Source: Metallyticus violacea (Eukaryota; Arthropoda; Insecta; Mantodea; Metallyticidae). Taken from it: a stretch of DNA of 64,000 bases. The stretch lies in the NCBI GenBank assembly GCA_030762175.1, contig CM060838.1:19210501-19274500 (forward strand), read 5' to 3'. The position numbers were made by a program, and so were the translations under genes. Shown in pieces: positions 47,277 to 59,345 of this stretch. The notes beneath the pieces are model-generated. The model worked only from the letters and a program-made list of their open reading frames with translations. It was not told the origin of the DNA and ran no database searches. Each line of letters opens with the position of its first letter. Position 1 is the stretch's first letter.

Positions 47277-48860
47277 GGATAAGTTCACTGTAAAGAAATG
47301 TAAACTCCAGGACAGAGAATGAACAGTCAACATTGATTGCTGGTGTTAATACAAACTTTGAAGTTCCTCCAGGACCATCAGCTTCAAGAGACAAGACAAA
47401 GGAAATAAAGGGACACATTTGAACAGTATGGATTTTGTGGATGAAGGATCTGGAAAACCCTTGCCCATGTATGTAGTTTATGGGGAAACACTCAGCAATC
47501 AGTCCAAGGTACTTATCAAGCTGAAGCGGCATCTTACTACCAAGCATCTTGGTGAGTCACAAAAAAGTTTTTTTATGTCCAATAGAAGGGCAGAAAAAAT
47601 CAGCTGTGAGAATGGTTAAGAGAGTTACCAGAGCTAACATTGCTCTTGAAGCCTTCTTTAAAACAGCAGAATTGATAGTGCAAAGAAAGAGACCTTACAC
47701 TCAAAATTTTTTAAAAATTGTAAATCTTTAAAAAAGTTTTTATATGGAACTAACACAGTGAAGCTCATGTGAATTGAATCTGTCGTCTTAACACTCTTCA
47801 TGCTTCACCCTTAAAATTATACGGAACCGGTTTCAAAGATATGTTATCTCCATCTTCGGCCATGGACGACTGGTGTGAACGGTTGTTGTTGCGTAGTATC
47901 AGAAGCAATGTTCCACTCTGGTGAAACTTTTATGAACTTAAAATTTATATTTTCTTCTTTCGGAATGTCAAAATTCATCAAATGATCCTTATGTTCATAT
48001 GAATATGTTTATATGAATATGTTCATATGAATATGTTCATATTCATCAAATGATCCAAATAGAAAACTCAGCGGTGGCATATCACTTTTGGACCGAAAAT
48101 CATGATATAAAGAAAAAAGTTGAATTATTGAGAGCTGTACAGGGACCAGTAGAATTGGATATTTGGGAAAAGATTTACATCTACAAACATAGGATCATTT
48201 GATGAATTTTGACATTCCGAAAGAAGAAAATAAAAATTTTAAGTTCATAAAAGTTTCACCAGAGTGGAACATTGCTTCTGATACTATGCAACAACAACCG
48301 TTCACACCAGTCGTCCATGGCCGAAGATGGAGATAACATATCTTTGAAACCGGTTCTGTATAATTTTAAGGTTAGTGAAGCATGAAGAGTGTTAAGACGA
48401 CAGATTCAAGACCTTACACTGTTGCAGTGAAAATCATTGCCCTGCATGTAAAATAAAATTTGAAACAACACTTGGTAAAGATGTTAGTAATAAAGTTTTG
48501 AAAGTTTCCCTCTCCAACAATACAATGAGCTTCAGGATATCTGAGATGTCATCCAATATAAACGAACAAGTGTAGAGAAAATACATCTGATAAAAAATTT
48601 GCTTTGCAAGTAGATTAAAGTACTTACACTAGTGATAAAGAAAAACTCATTGGGCTTATTGATGATAAAGTATTAATGAGCAATTTCTGTTCTAGAACAC
48701 TGAAGATTACAACCACTGAACACAATATTTTCAATTCTGTTAACTCTTATCTAAATGACCATAACCTTTCATGGAAAGACTGTTGTGGCATTTGTGTGGA
48801 TAGGCACCATCTATGCGAGGGAAATATCAGGGTTTTACTACCAGAATTTTGAATGAAAAT
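47277..48860 (+). pseudogene. hAT transposase pseudogene (ZBED5/FAM200-like), split by a PLE insertion
   Basis: Begins MDKFTVKK at 47277, as in ZBED-type hAT proteins. Then a BED finger: MYVVYGETLSNQS and KLKRHLTTKHLG (47468-47550), in which both BED cysteines have become Tyr while the two histidines remain. After a frameshift: TRANIALEAFFKTAEL and QRKRPYT (47630-47700). The frame resumes after the PLE with VAVKIIALHVK (48421) and then a transposase core with KFALQVD-stop-STYTSD, TLKITTTEHNIFNSVNSY and LNDHNLSWKDCCGICVD (48595-48800), the conserved hAT block before the second catalytic Asp. Multiple stops. Clearly a dead hAT copy, not a domesticated gene. Confidence 0.75.
47702..48408 (+). 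mobile_element. 5'-truncated Penelope-like element with inverted pseudo-LTRs and 12-bp TSD
   Basis: A 707-base insertion flanked by perfect direct copies of AGACCTTACACT (47690-47701 and 48409-48420). Inside, inverted repeats of about 215 bases (47775-47989 and 48191-48408) enclose a short minisatellite of ATGTTCATATGAAT-like units (47997-48045). They also enclose a PLE C-terminal reading frame (ENSAVAYHFWTENHDIKKK, then ELDIWEKIYIYKHRII, stop at about 48201). A 73-base tail outside the left arm belongs to the insertion, as PLEs often show. Both arms contain a hammerhead-like core (48321-48355 plus strand; mirrored at 47822-47868). Confidence 0.75.
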
Positions 48861-49331
48861 CTATCCATTATAGTAACCCAATTGGTTGATAATGTAAGCA
48901 AGTGACTTACGAAACTAGTCCTAACTTACTTTTTAATAAAAAAAATTTTAATGTGAAACATCAAGAGAATTTTAATGTGTTGACATGATCTTAGTAGTTT
49001 TACTTTTAATTCAACAAGATTTATGATAGTTTCACTGTGTGGATTTTACATTCATTTTTAATTGGAAGGATAAATACATTTTAAGCTTCAGACTCTTAAT
49101 ATTGGCAAAAAAGTTTATTAAACTGAAAACATTTTCAAGACCTTTGTGGAAAAGCAGTGTAATTTTATGTTATTTTTTTAAATTATTGATTTTAGAAGTA
49201 ATTAAAAACAAAGGTTACTTAATTCAAGCTACACAAAGATATTCAGTGCCTAAATAACATATCTAAAAATCACAGCTTAAGTTTTACATGAACAATGTGC
49301 AATTATACATCATTAGAAACAGTTTTTTGCT

Positions 49332-49690
<359 letters not shown>

Positions 49691-51419
49691 CTGAAAAGTC
49701 ATGAAAATGGACATATGCCTTTTTGTTTCTCTGGCACATGTTTATCAGTTTTGTGTATCTGGTTAATAATCTATTTGTTTGCTAGCACTAACTAAATTGA
49801 TTTTGCATTATAATTTCAAGGCAATTCTACAGTCTTTCAAGATTAAATACAGGTGCCTGCAGATTACACCTCACAGAGGCCTATTGAATAAATACTAAAT
49901 GCAAATTCATTGTTCCATCAATTTTAGCCTGTATTTACTCTGTTTGGTTCTCTTAATCTTGCTGAAAAGTTCAACGATTACAGCAATTAAATATGCAACT
50001 GCCTCATGAATGATGTTGTTACAGTTGGCTCACAAAAATACTAAAACTACTACCACTGACTGAACTTCTGATATGGATGTGCATTTATCATTTTCATTGC
50101 TACTTTTGCACGAGTTTTTGACATAAACTCTCACTGTGTTTACTACATTTTTTCTGAACAGTGAATATTTTCTCACTGATGAGCACATTACAAAGGTTGC
50201 ATTAGCAGATCCAGTAGTGCATTTGCATCTTTTATTTCTTTATAAGTTCTAAACTTGCTACCTGATTGTTCTCAACAAGCATTTACCTTTTTTTTTAAGC
50301 AGCTTAAATATGACTGTTTGTTCCCTAAATAATTCTGCTTTATTCTCCCTCTCTCACATATTTTATTGTGGAGGGTCTAATTAGGCATGAATGACTACAA
50401 CTTTATGCCTGTTTTTGTTCTTCCATTTTCCATGGAATGTTCTGCTGTTCCAAAATCAGCAAATTATTGTGTTATATTTAATGGCTTAAACACAATATAC
50501 TTGCTCGGGTCTTTATTGCATTTGCTTAATACCCTGTATTCAATAGTTTCTGCATTTTCCTCATATACCATAATTAAACGTTATATCACAGTTAATTATT
50601 AAGCATTGCTTTTTGGGATATGGAAAGGAGGGGAGACAAAAAAATATTGCTCATCAACAAAACTTTACTGGTGGTGGCTCTTTAAGGAACTATGCAGTAA
50701 TGTTCGATTAAGAACCTTCAGAAGCTTGCTTCAATCAAAGTCTTGAAAACATGAAACTCGGTGATATATATGTGAGGGATCTCGTAGTGGCACTTTTAGA
50801 GCACTACTAAAAGGTGAGGTCCCTGAAATCACATTCTAATGGTGATGTCATACAATTTAAATACACATGAAAATTATTGTATATGGCATATTAGCTGCTT
50901 TGATATGATTTTCTTTTAACTCTCCAGGCAATGTTGACCCACTAATTGTAAGTATTGTTCTTTAAGTGATGTAATCTCTGCTGCTAGATCAAACTAATGC
51001 GATCATAGTACAGTTCTTCTATTTTAATATGAAGTATGCACTGCTATCAGTTTTTCGTTTCTGACAGTTCAATCTGTTACAAACTTGAGATTAATGCAGC
51101 TAATCACATAGATTCCAAATCGGACTATGAATCTTAAAAGAGAACACATTGTCCTTGATGGGTAGCATGTAACAATATTAACCTTGCAAATCCATGTTTT
51201 ATGGTTTGACGCCAACTGAGGGCACATGGCAATCATGACCAAATAAATGTACCAATTGCATATTAGTAGGTCTACTAGCAGTAAAATTAAAACTCAATCT
51301 GTCATTATGGCATTTTCTGGGAAAACTTTAAATTTCACATATAAATCAAGTTCATTATGGCATTCCCAAAATAATGATACAGAGATTTTATTCGCTTCTC
51401 TCTCTTTCTCTTGATGAAT

Positions 51420-51680
51420 TATGCCTATGGGCTTAGGAACTGATCAAGATGCCACACATCTGTTACTGAGTTGTGCTTCATAAGAGAACTATTTGATTGT
51501 GGTTTTGTCATAAACTGTTAAAGAACTACAAGAGACAGGATCTCTCAAGGAAACAAACGTGTTCTGTTATGTTCTTATGGAAGAAAAGTTAAATGAAATA
51601 CAGGGATTTCATATGCAGATGCTAGCAATATATTGCTGCTGAAGGACATCATTTTCAACATCTCTTATAACATAGTTATA
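51420..51680 (+). pseudogene. DUF4817-type transposase N-terminal fragment, copy 3
   Basis: CpG-poor, more decayed copy within the MAT1 intron: TGTTAAAGAACTACAAGAGA then YVLMEEKLNEIQGFHMQM and the common 3' end ACATCTCTTATAACATAG. Confidence 0.5.
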
Positions 51681-52164
51681 TAAATGTGGACCATATTTTA
51701 TGTTGTTACTCACAAAACAAGTAAACAGAAGGAACATTTTAGTATCTGGTACACATTTTTTTGTTTTCTTGGTGTTGCAACTATAATTTGTACAGAAGTA
51801 TCTAATAAGGGAAATTTTTGAAAAGCCTTTAATGCTATTATTTGGTACACATTTTTTGTTTTCTTAGTATAGCAACAATACTTTGTATAGATGTATCTAA
51901 AAAGGGTACTTTTTGAAAAGTTTTTAATGAGCAGTATTAAAAAATGTAAAGATGTATTATGTGTTCCATTTAAAATTGGAGACAAAGCATACTTTTGGTG
52001 AAACTGGAGGTACAAAAAAACGCTGTAATATTATTTCTGAGTTCTCAGTATATGGCAATCCTTGCACATAAGAGTTTAATGTCAATTAATCAAATGCTTC
52101 AGAAGTTATTTAGGTGATGCAGGTCTTTCTAACTAACCCTCTGTATGTGTGTGTAAATGTTGGC

Positions 52165-52640
52165 ATATATTGTGCAAAGAATTTAAAATGATTGAGTCAA
52201 ATTTATAACACATCACTAATATTTTAATAAAGGAAAACTAAGCTTCTGGAGCTAATTGCTCCCATCTTCAGTTCCAGATCAACTGCTGGCCTTGTTCTTC
52301 ATGGTGGTTTGGTTTGTCTCTGGTGGTGGTTGGATAAACTTCTGTATTAAGATGTCGCCTGGCAGGATTTCAAAGTTGAAAACGTGATTTTTGTTCTTCC
52401 AGATATAAATGTTTTTTCAGGCTGTAAGTTCCATTTTTCCTGTAATATTTGTTAGTAGTTTGGGATTCCTGTTAATATTATGTTGTTCCTTTCAAAAATG
52501 CTCTTCCAGATATAAATGTTTTCCCAGACTGTAAATTCTGTTTTTCCTGTAATATTAATTAGAAACTTAGTTTTCCTTTTTTAAAATATTAGTGATGTAA
52601 GTGTTACAAATTCAACTCGATCATTTTAAATTCTTAGTAT
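52165..52640 (-). mobile_element. Penelope-like element fragment with inverted ends and hammerhead-like motif
   Basis: On the minus strand 52570-52290 encodes a PLE C-terminus twice in part: a partial repeat of about 104 bases gives two versions of the TVWENIYIW segment, then NHVFNFEILPGDILIQKF and a Pro/Thr-rich end. It is followed by a hammerhead-like core at 52275-52232. The outer sequence (52180-52236) reappears inverted at 52562-52636, so the fragment has the inverted terminal arrangement of PLEs. Stops are few but the reverse-transcriptase part is missing. Confidence 0.65.
52232..52275 (-). ncRNA. Hammerhead-ribozyme-like motif in a PLE end
   Basis: Minus strand order: GGAA (stem I), CTGAAGA core, a stem II of GGAGC/GCTCC around an AATTA loop, GAAGC (consensus GAAAC, one change), a 3-base loop TTA closed by a C-G pair, GTT as the cleavage triplet, then TTCC closing stem I. 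The inverted partner arm has the canonical GAAAC-TTA-GTT-TTCC (52562-52576). The very short stem III matches the minimal type I hammerheads known from Penelope-like elements. Activity is not demonstrated, and the changed core base may have inactivated this copy. Confidence 0.5.
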
Positions 52641-53832
52641 TAAACATCACAGTTACAAAAGCCCACCATATTTAACTAACATTTTGTACATTTTCAATTA
52701 TTCTTGAATATATTGTTAAGTGCGATGAATAACCACTAAGTTGATACATAATGCAGATGAAAAGCAGAACATTTGGTATAAGATTGGACTCAGTTGTGTT
52801 TTAATTGTTGTATATATGTTCTTAGTGTTATTTTTTGATTTCAACAAATATACTTTTATTTATGTTAGCTGTCGAGCATGAAACATGACTAGATACCAGA
52901 GAGTGATGACAAATCAAAGCAGATTAAATGATTCAATTTTTTTGCAACCATACAGGAATTTGATTTCTATTATTATGTGAGAATGTTAATTTTTATTATT
53001 TTTTACTATTAATAAAACCAACAGTTGACAGTGTTGTTTACTGCATATATCTAGCTTTATACTTACTTATTTCTATAATATATAACCAAATTTGTATGGT
53101 TTAGATGTTTAGATTAGAAAAAGAAATACTGAGGCCAATATAAAACAGTTATCTTTGCTGACTTCCAAATGTTTAGCCTGGCTCTTAAATTCACAGAACA
53201 TTTCTGCACTGCTGCCCTAAGGGTTGCTGTGATATTATAATTATATAATATTATTATAAAAGTAGATAGATTACAAAAGTCAACCAAAACACTTTTTTGC
53301 CTGAAGGCTAGAATATATTGCATTTTGCATTGTCTTACACAAATCTGCAACATCTGCATAGCTTCCAGTTATAATTTGACATCACACAGAAGATTTTAGA
53401 ATGATAATCAAAGATGTGAAGTATACTGAACCTATAAAAATGTTTCTATTCTATTTTTTTTATTTTTTTTTTGTTTTTGTTTTGTTTTCTTTTTGTTTCA
53501 AGCAAGTTCTCAGAAATGTAAAAGTTAAGCTGTAGACTCCAATAAATTCAAATTGGAAACATTTAAAATAAAACTCTAAAAAACGTTTATTTCTATCTCT
53601 ACAAACTTCTCAAATAACACTTAAAAAATTAATTTCAGCAATAATTTTGAATTATAAAATGCAGGTAGTTCATGGTAATGAACAATGCACTACACTATAT
53701 TATACTTTGTTTTCAGGTACTACTGCATGATAGATGTTTTAATATACTGAATAAATATGTGACACCTCCTGACATCCAAACATAATATAATGGAAATCAG
53801 CAATGGAAACCTGCGATTTAATATACTGTCTA

Positions 53833-53985
<153 letters not shown>

Positions 53986-54639
53986 TCAGGTATAAACCTA
54001 AAACAATTTTCACAATTGCATTAGCCCAGCCTGTACAGAGCAGATATAAATGTACAGAATGGGTGTCATTAAAAAGTGATGGGCCATTTGACAACCCACA
54101 TTAATTAAACACAATATGAGATGTGGTCATGTAAGCAGAGTCTGTATATATGATCAGAACACAATATGTAGTTAAATGGGCAATGGGTCATCTTTAAGTA
54201 AACCCATTATCAGCATATCAAAACATTTTGACCTATTAAAATTTGCCTAATAACAGCAAAATTATATCACCCAAAAATAAACTTTTTGTGTGTGTGGTGC
54301 CGTCAACGGTCAGTTTAGTTCTGTCTTTAGATTTGTTATAAATTATACAAAATTCAATTATTCTGATTAATTATATGTGTGCTTTTTTGCTCTAGTTTTC
54401 AGAATAAGCAAGATTAATTTATAACTGTATTGCATACACTAGACCAGCGTTTCAACATAACCTAGCTTTTATGTTATATATGAAGCAGCACCGTTTTTTG
54501 TGTAAATATAGTGAAATAAAGAAGCAGAAAATAAAGACCCCTTATAGAAATATAATTTTAGTACCCTTATAATAGGAACTTTAAAATACTTATTCCATTT
54601 TCTCACTATTTAGTAACGTTCATATATATCAAGGTTACC

Positions 54640-55330
54640 AAAACTGCTTAGAGCTGAAACATATTAATATTTTTAATAGCTTATTTATATGCCAGTCATA
54701 ATTTGGCAGTAAATGTAAACAAATGTTATTTTACTTTCTTATGTGCAGAGACAGCTGTTAAAATTCCAAAAGCTCTCATAATAATTATAATTCAATTCTT
54801 TTTCTGTGAATGTTAACAAGAGGGAAATTTGTTTTTTGTTGTCAAAAATCTTAAAGAAATTTAATTTTGTTTGAATTTGACACATATATTAGTTTTATGG
54901 ATAGCGTACTTATATATCAGTCATAATTTGACATTAAATGTAATTTAATGGTTCTTTGTAAAATATTAAGTGGAGAGATAGCTATTACTATTCCAAAAGT
55001 CCTCATCATAATTATAATTCAATCCGTTCTCTTCTTTGAAGGTTAAAAAGAGTAAAATTTGTTTCTAGTAAAAAAATTTCAAGGGTTTTAGTTTTGTTTG
55101 AATTAACTCATTTATTACTTTTATTCTTACACCAGTCATAATTTGATAGTAAGTGTAATGTAGTTTTATTTTAAAAATCTTGAATGGAGAGACAACTAAC
55201 CATATTATAATCCAAAAACCCTGGTTATAATTCTAATTCAAACCCAACTCTTCTGTGAAAGGATATTTGTTTCGTGTTGTAGTGTCAAAGTTCTTCAATT
55301 TAGTTTTATTTGAATTACACTCGTTTGTAT
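54640..55330. repeat. Three degenerate tandem units of about 220 bp
   Basis: CAGTCATAATTTG recurs at 54693, 54918 and 55133. Each time it is followed in order by a TAAATGTAAT-like stretch, GAGAGACAGCT-like, TTCCAAAAG, CATAATTATAATTCAA and a GTTTGAATT block. It lies upstream of the MAT1 start codon, probably in a 5'UTR intron. Confidence 0.7.
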
Positions 55331-55785
55331 ACTTCAAAATTAATATAGGGGTAAAAAAGAACAATGTTTATGCGAAAATTTTGTATAAATAGAACATGCT
55401 CATTATGGTAATATATTTTTATTATTATGAGGAATATAAGCAGCAAGATTATATTTATTTCTTTATTTATATTGGCAAAGCCTTTTCTTCCACTGAATCT
55501 CTTGTTCAGAAATGTATGTATATATTATAATCTTGAATGGGATTTGATTCTACATACTTTTCTGCAATTCATATATATAATATCCTATCCTATCCAACAG
55601 ATTAATTAGTTTAGTTTAATTCATTTCCTGGAGCATTCAGCGAGTTCGCGGAGCAGTCACAGAGACTTACGAACATAGAATTTGTCATATACAGTTACCA
55701 CAGTAGCATTCAGTCTACATTTACAACAAATTTGTTTACATCTACATAAATAATTACAATAAAAATAGAACAACTCAACCAAACA

Positions 55786-55827
55786 CCGCCTGTGGTGCCT
55801 CAGTAGTAAAAACGGGCGTTAAACACT
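55786..55827 (+). mobile_element. SINE-B, only the last 42 bases inserted, with perfect 13-bp TSD
   Basis: CCGCCTGTGGTGCC to GGGCGTTAAACACT, flanked by ACTCAACCAAACA at 55773-55785 and 55828-55840. It keeps its CpGs, so it is recent despite lying in the CpG-poor domain. Confidence 0.92.
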
Positions 55828-56559
55828 ACTCAACCAAACAATAAAAACTGACAAGTCACTTAATCATACAAATTTTACTATACACAAGTTTACATATATA
55901 TTGATATATTGTGCAGTATAATATTGTCACTCATATATTCCTTTACAGAATAATAGGCATTTTTACAATAGGTATTTTCTAAGAGCAGATTTAAAAGAAT
56001 TATCGTTGTTTATTAAGGTTTTTAGGCTAGAGGGAAGAGCATTGTGTACTAAAATGCATAATAAACGCCTTTTTGATGAGATAGAAGGGTTGAGGTAGGG
56101 CTATGTAGATTTGCTTTTTGTCAGTATTCTTGTCATGTATGTTTTGATTTTTAACAATTTTTTGTTTATTTCTTATATGAAAGTTCGTGAGGGATAACAT
56201 ATATTCACAAGGAAGAGTTAAAATTTCCTAAAAAGGTTTCTGCATGAATGTCTATGTGAACCAGCGATAATTATTATTAGGAAATTAACTTATATTCATA
56301 TCTTTAAAAATTCTCCAAAATAATTCTTAATAACTCACATCATTTACGGTATATGTGAATATTTTGAACAACTCATCTTTAATTATGTGCAATTTTTTGA
56401 CATTCTAGAGCTCTCGTTCAACTCTACCACAGAGAGAGATATATATATACCTCTCTCTGCTTCTTAAACAAATATATATTTGTGTGCATTTTTTTTCAAA
56501 ATAATTAGCATATCAAGTTAGAAATACTGGGTTACCATGGTTTAGAAGGCTATGTACAG

Positions 56560-56860
56560 GTGTTTTGCTAGACTCTTTCGACCAATTGCAAGGCATGTGT
56601 CTGTGGAGGTCGAGGTGGTATCCGTCCAATAGCGTTATGATAGATTTGCGCAGAGAATTGTCACAAATAGGCGCCAAAGTATCGCCATCTTGAAATCCGC
56701 CGGTGTGGTCTATTGTCTTAGTTTATTCTTAGTTATTGTGGAACAAAATGTAGATATTGAGCAAGTTAATAAATTAAATGTAAGAATATTTGGTGTTTGC
56801 GTTTGTTTGGTAACATGACGCCCTACTGATGTAAAATGTTTCGTCAGAAAATAAGGTAGG
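56560..56860. promoter_or_regulatory. Probable MAT1 promoter, possibly bidirectional
   Basis: This stretch stands out by regaining CpG (for example around 56601-56710) between two CpG-poor domains. It has two CCAAT boxes on the plus strand (56582-56586 and 56625-56629). On the minus strand it has a YY1-like AAGATGGCG core (plus-strand CGCCATCTT at 56683-56691), a site that in animal housekeeping promoters typically sits just downstream of the start site in this orientation. It lies about 2.7 kb upstream of the MAT1 start codon, consistent with a non-coding first exon and a 5'UTR intron. Function is inferred; no start site can be seen directly. Confidence 0.45.
56836..56855 (+). CDS. Possible first coding exon of a divergent plus-strand gene (very short, unidentified)
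   Basis: An ATG at 56836 is followed by six codons (MFRQKI plus two bases) and a good donor, AAG|GTAGGT, at 56853-56861. It lies about 150 bases from the presumed MAT1 promoter on the opposite strand. The CpG depletion that resumes about 500 bases downstream and continues to the window end is what a methylated gene body would produce. The peptide is too short to identify. One in-frame continuation can be proposed after a TTCACAG acceptor near 63437, but nothing supports that pairing. Treat as a hint only. Confidence 0.15.
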
Positions 56861-57299
56861 TCTATTGTAAATGATTGACAAGCTATGTTGTCATTTGCAT
56901 GTCACAACATAGATCCTGAGCACTAGGTTTAACTTAAAAGGCGTTTTAGATTGATGGGAAATCAATTTAAGCAGTTTCTGTTAATATGGATGTAAAATTT
57001 GTATGGAGTGATAATGACAGGATTTTCTTCATCAGACGAATATTACGGCACATCTAGCAGGATAGGATTCGTCTGTCCAATTTGACCATCGGGTAACACC
57101 TGTCTGAAAATATTAAATGATATTGATATAAAAGCTGTTTATTTAGCTCGTATAGGAAGCAATGACGCCTTTTCCCGGAGTAACGGTCCTGTATAAAAGA
57201 TTGCACGGAATTTTAGTAAAAGCCGAGTGACCCCAATTTTCGTTGATAAATTTTTATTTTACTGAACATATTACACGAAGTTAAGCATAACTTGTCATT

Positions 57300-59090
57300 T
57301 AGAAAACAAATGCGCGGCAGCATACACAAATTTAATTTTCATTTGAATATATGATGTACACAATCCTTTTTATGCAATAATTTAAGATATCTTGCCATTG
57401 TTATCTTTGGCATTGTTCGTTCTTATTATAAGAACATTAAAAAAAAACCTTTTTGTAAAGGCCATTCTGGCAATTTTTTGTTATGGAAATAGTTCATGTG
57501 CTGGCTGTTCTGTTGCAAAGGCCTAACCTAAATTATGATGCGGTTTGTATAAAATTGTGATATCCATTTAAGTGTTTCAGTTTTTAGCCAATAATCATGG
57601 CATTATAATGGGGATAAGACTGTAGAAGCTTCTCTTTTTAGTTTTGAGATATATATATATATATAAATTAACACTAAAAATAAAAGTAGATAAAGATAAA
57701 ACACAGAGAAAGAGTCACACTTGAAATTGCTATATTTCGAACTACTGCGAGTTCTTCAATGGCAAGAAGCTAGACTTTTATTTTTAGTGTTAATTTGTTA
57801 CATTGTTAATTGTGTTTCTTTATTTTTATGTCTCATTTATATATATACAGTTTGATTATTTTTTTATGTCATTGGCTGTAGTTTTATTGATTGCTAATTA
57901 CTGCTAGAATAGCATTCAAATTATTTTCGTATGAAGAGTGTATGTGTTTTTGACTTTATGGTATTTGTCACAGTTAATGCTAAGATATGCTACATAAGCT
58001 TAGTTTGAACCTTGCAAACATGGCTGTATTTTATTACACTTGTTTGTGAAAATTTATTGGTCTATCGTGAAGCATATTGTGTTTGCGAGATAAAAAAAAT
58101 GACATTGAAAATTATTACATATTTTGCTTGTTTATGCTCACCACCTGCTTTTAGGTATATGCTATCAATATATTCAAAAAAAAAATAATCTCTTCTTTTA
58201 TGTTAGTTAAAATGTAGCTTTATTATTTAGGCATAATGCTTTAAACTGCTGTTTGCATGAACCATTTGTTCTTAGAGGAAACATGGTCTGCACATGAGCT
58301 ACCTAAAATTTACTTCTTGAATAAGGAAAATTGTGATAATGTGTTTTTATTGTATCTAAACATGTTGGATGCAAGAACTGTTAGAAATAATTGACAGTGA
58401 ACTATTCAATTACATGTACTTTTACTGCCTGTGATAGGTATGCTTTTGTGGAAGAGGTTATATCTGACATTATTTGTGCTAGTGGAGGTGGGTTTCCATG
58501 TGAACCTAAATAAAAAATGAATTAATGATGTAGAAAAGGTAATAACATTAGATTTAACAGATTTGTTTGAGTGTGTCCAAATCTGGGCCAAACCACCTTG
58601 AAAACTGAAAGAAATAAAAAGATGAATCAATTTGGCTTGCACAAATATTGAAGACTGAAATTCATTCTGGCAGATACACTTTCAAAGAACGAGTTTAAAG
58701 AAGGAAATTATCAAAGGTTGTGTCATATCATGTTATCAAAACAAAAGAAGATTCTCCAGGTCTGCCAATGCAAGATGGAGAGCAAGATTTGGAATGATTT
58801 GTATAGGATGGCTAGCTCATTACATGTTTTCCACAAGGATGCCTACTATTCTGCAATGCCGATATAATGGTGTGCCCAGCAGAATTAATTATTAGTAAAT
58901 GAACCTTTATAGCTTTCAAAAATGCTCTTAATAGCTCATTCCTTCTTAAACATAAATGAATATTTGGGATTTAATTTATCTTAATTATGCATATGTTTTT
59001 TTTGACATATTCTATATCCTAAAGCTCTTAACTCAGGATCTATAGAACGAGATGCATACATGCATCCTCTAGATAATGCTAAAGAACAAA
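57300..59090. other. CpG-poor region, nothing recognised
   Basis: Possibly intron of a divergent plus-strand gene. The piece around 58740-58850 has a protein-like frame (SANARWRARFGMICIGW) that I cannot assign. Confidence 0.4.
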
Positions 59091-59094
59091 CTCA

Positions 59095-59345
59095 CAAAGA
59101 AAGAAGTTAGGAAGAAAACCAACATGATATTTCATATGGCAAATACAAATGGGGAGGGCATGTTGCCAGGCTGGACCATACAAAATGGACAAAGAGATTC
59201 ACTTGGGATTCAAGAATAGTTGCTAGAAACATGGGAAGACCAACAATTTATTTGTTAAAAAAGGGGACGTAAGATCAATGGTCGATACAGGTTAGGAACA
59301 AAAGTTTGTGGAATGAAATGGTGCGGCACTGAGAGGATACGAACC
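59095..59345 (+). pseudogene. LINE (RTE-like) 3'-terminal coding fragment
   Basis: The frame at 59145-59290 reads GGHVARLDHTKWTKRFTWDS, then NMGRPTIYLLKKGT, and in another frame NKSLWNEMVRH. This is the pattern W-AGH-x-A-R-x-x-x-x-W-x-x-x-x-x-W-x-x-R-x-x-x-R-x-x-GRP that ends the ORF of RTE and related LINEs. It is frameshifted and CpG-poor. Confidence 0.55.
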
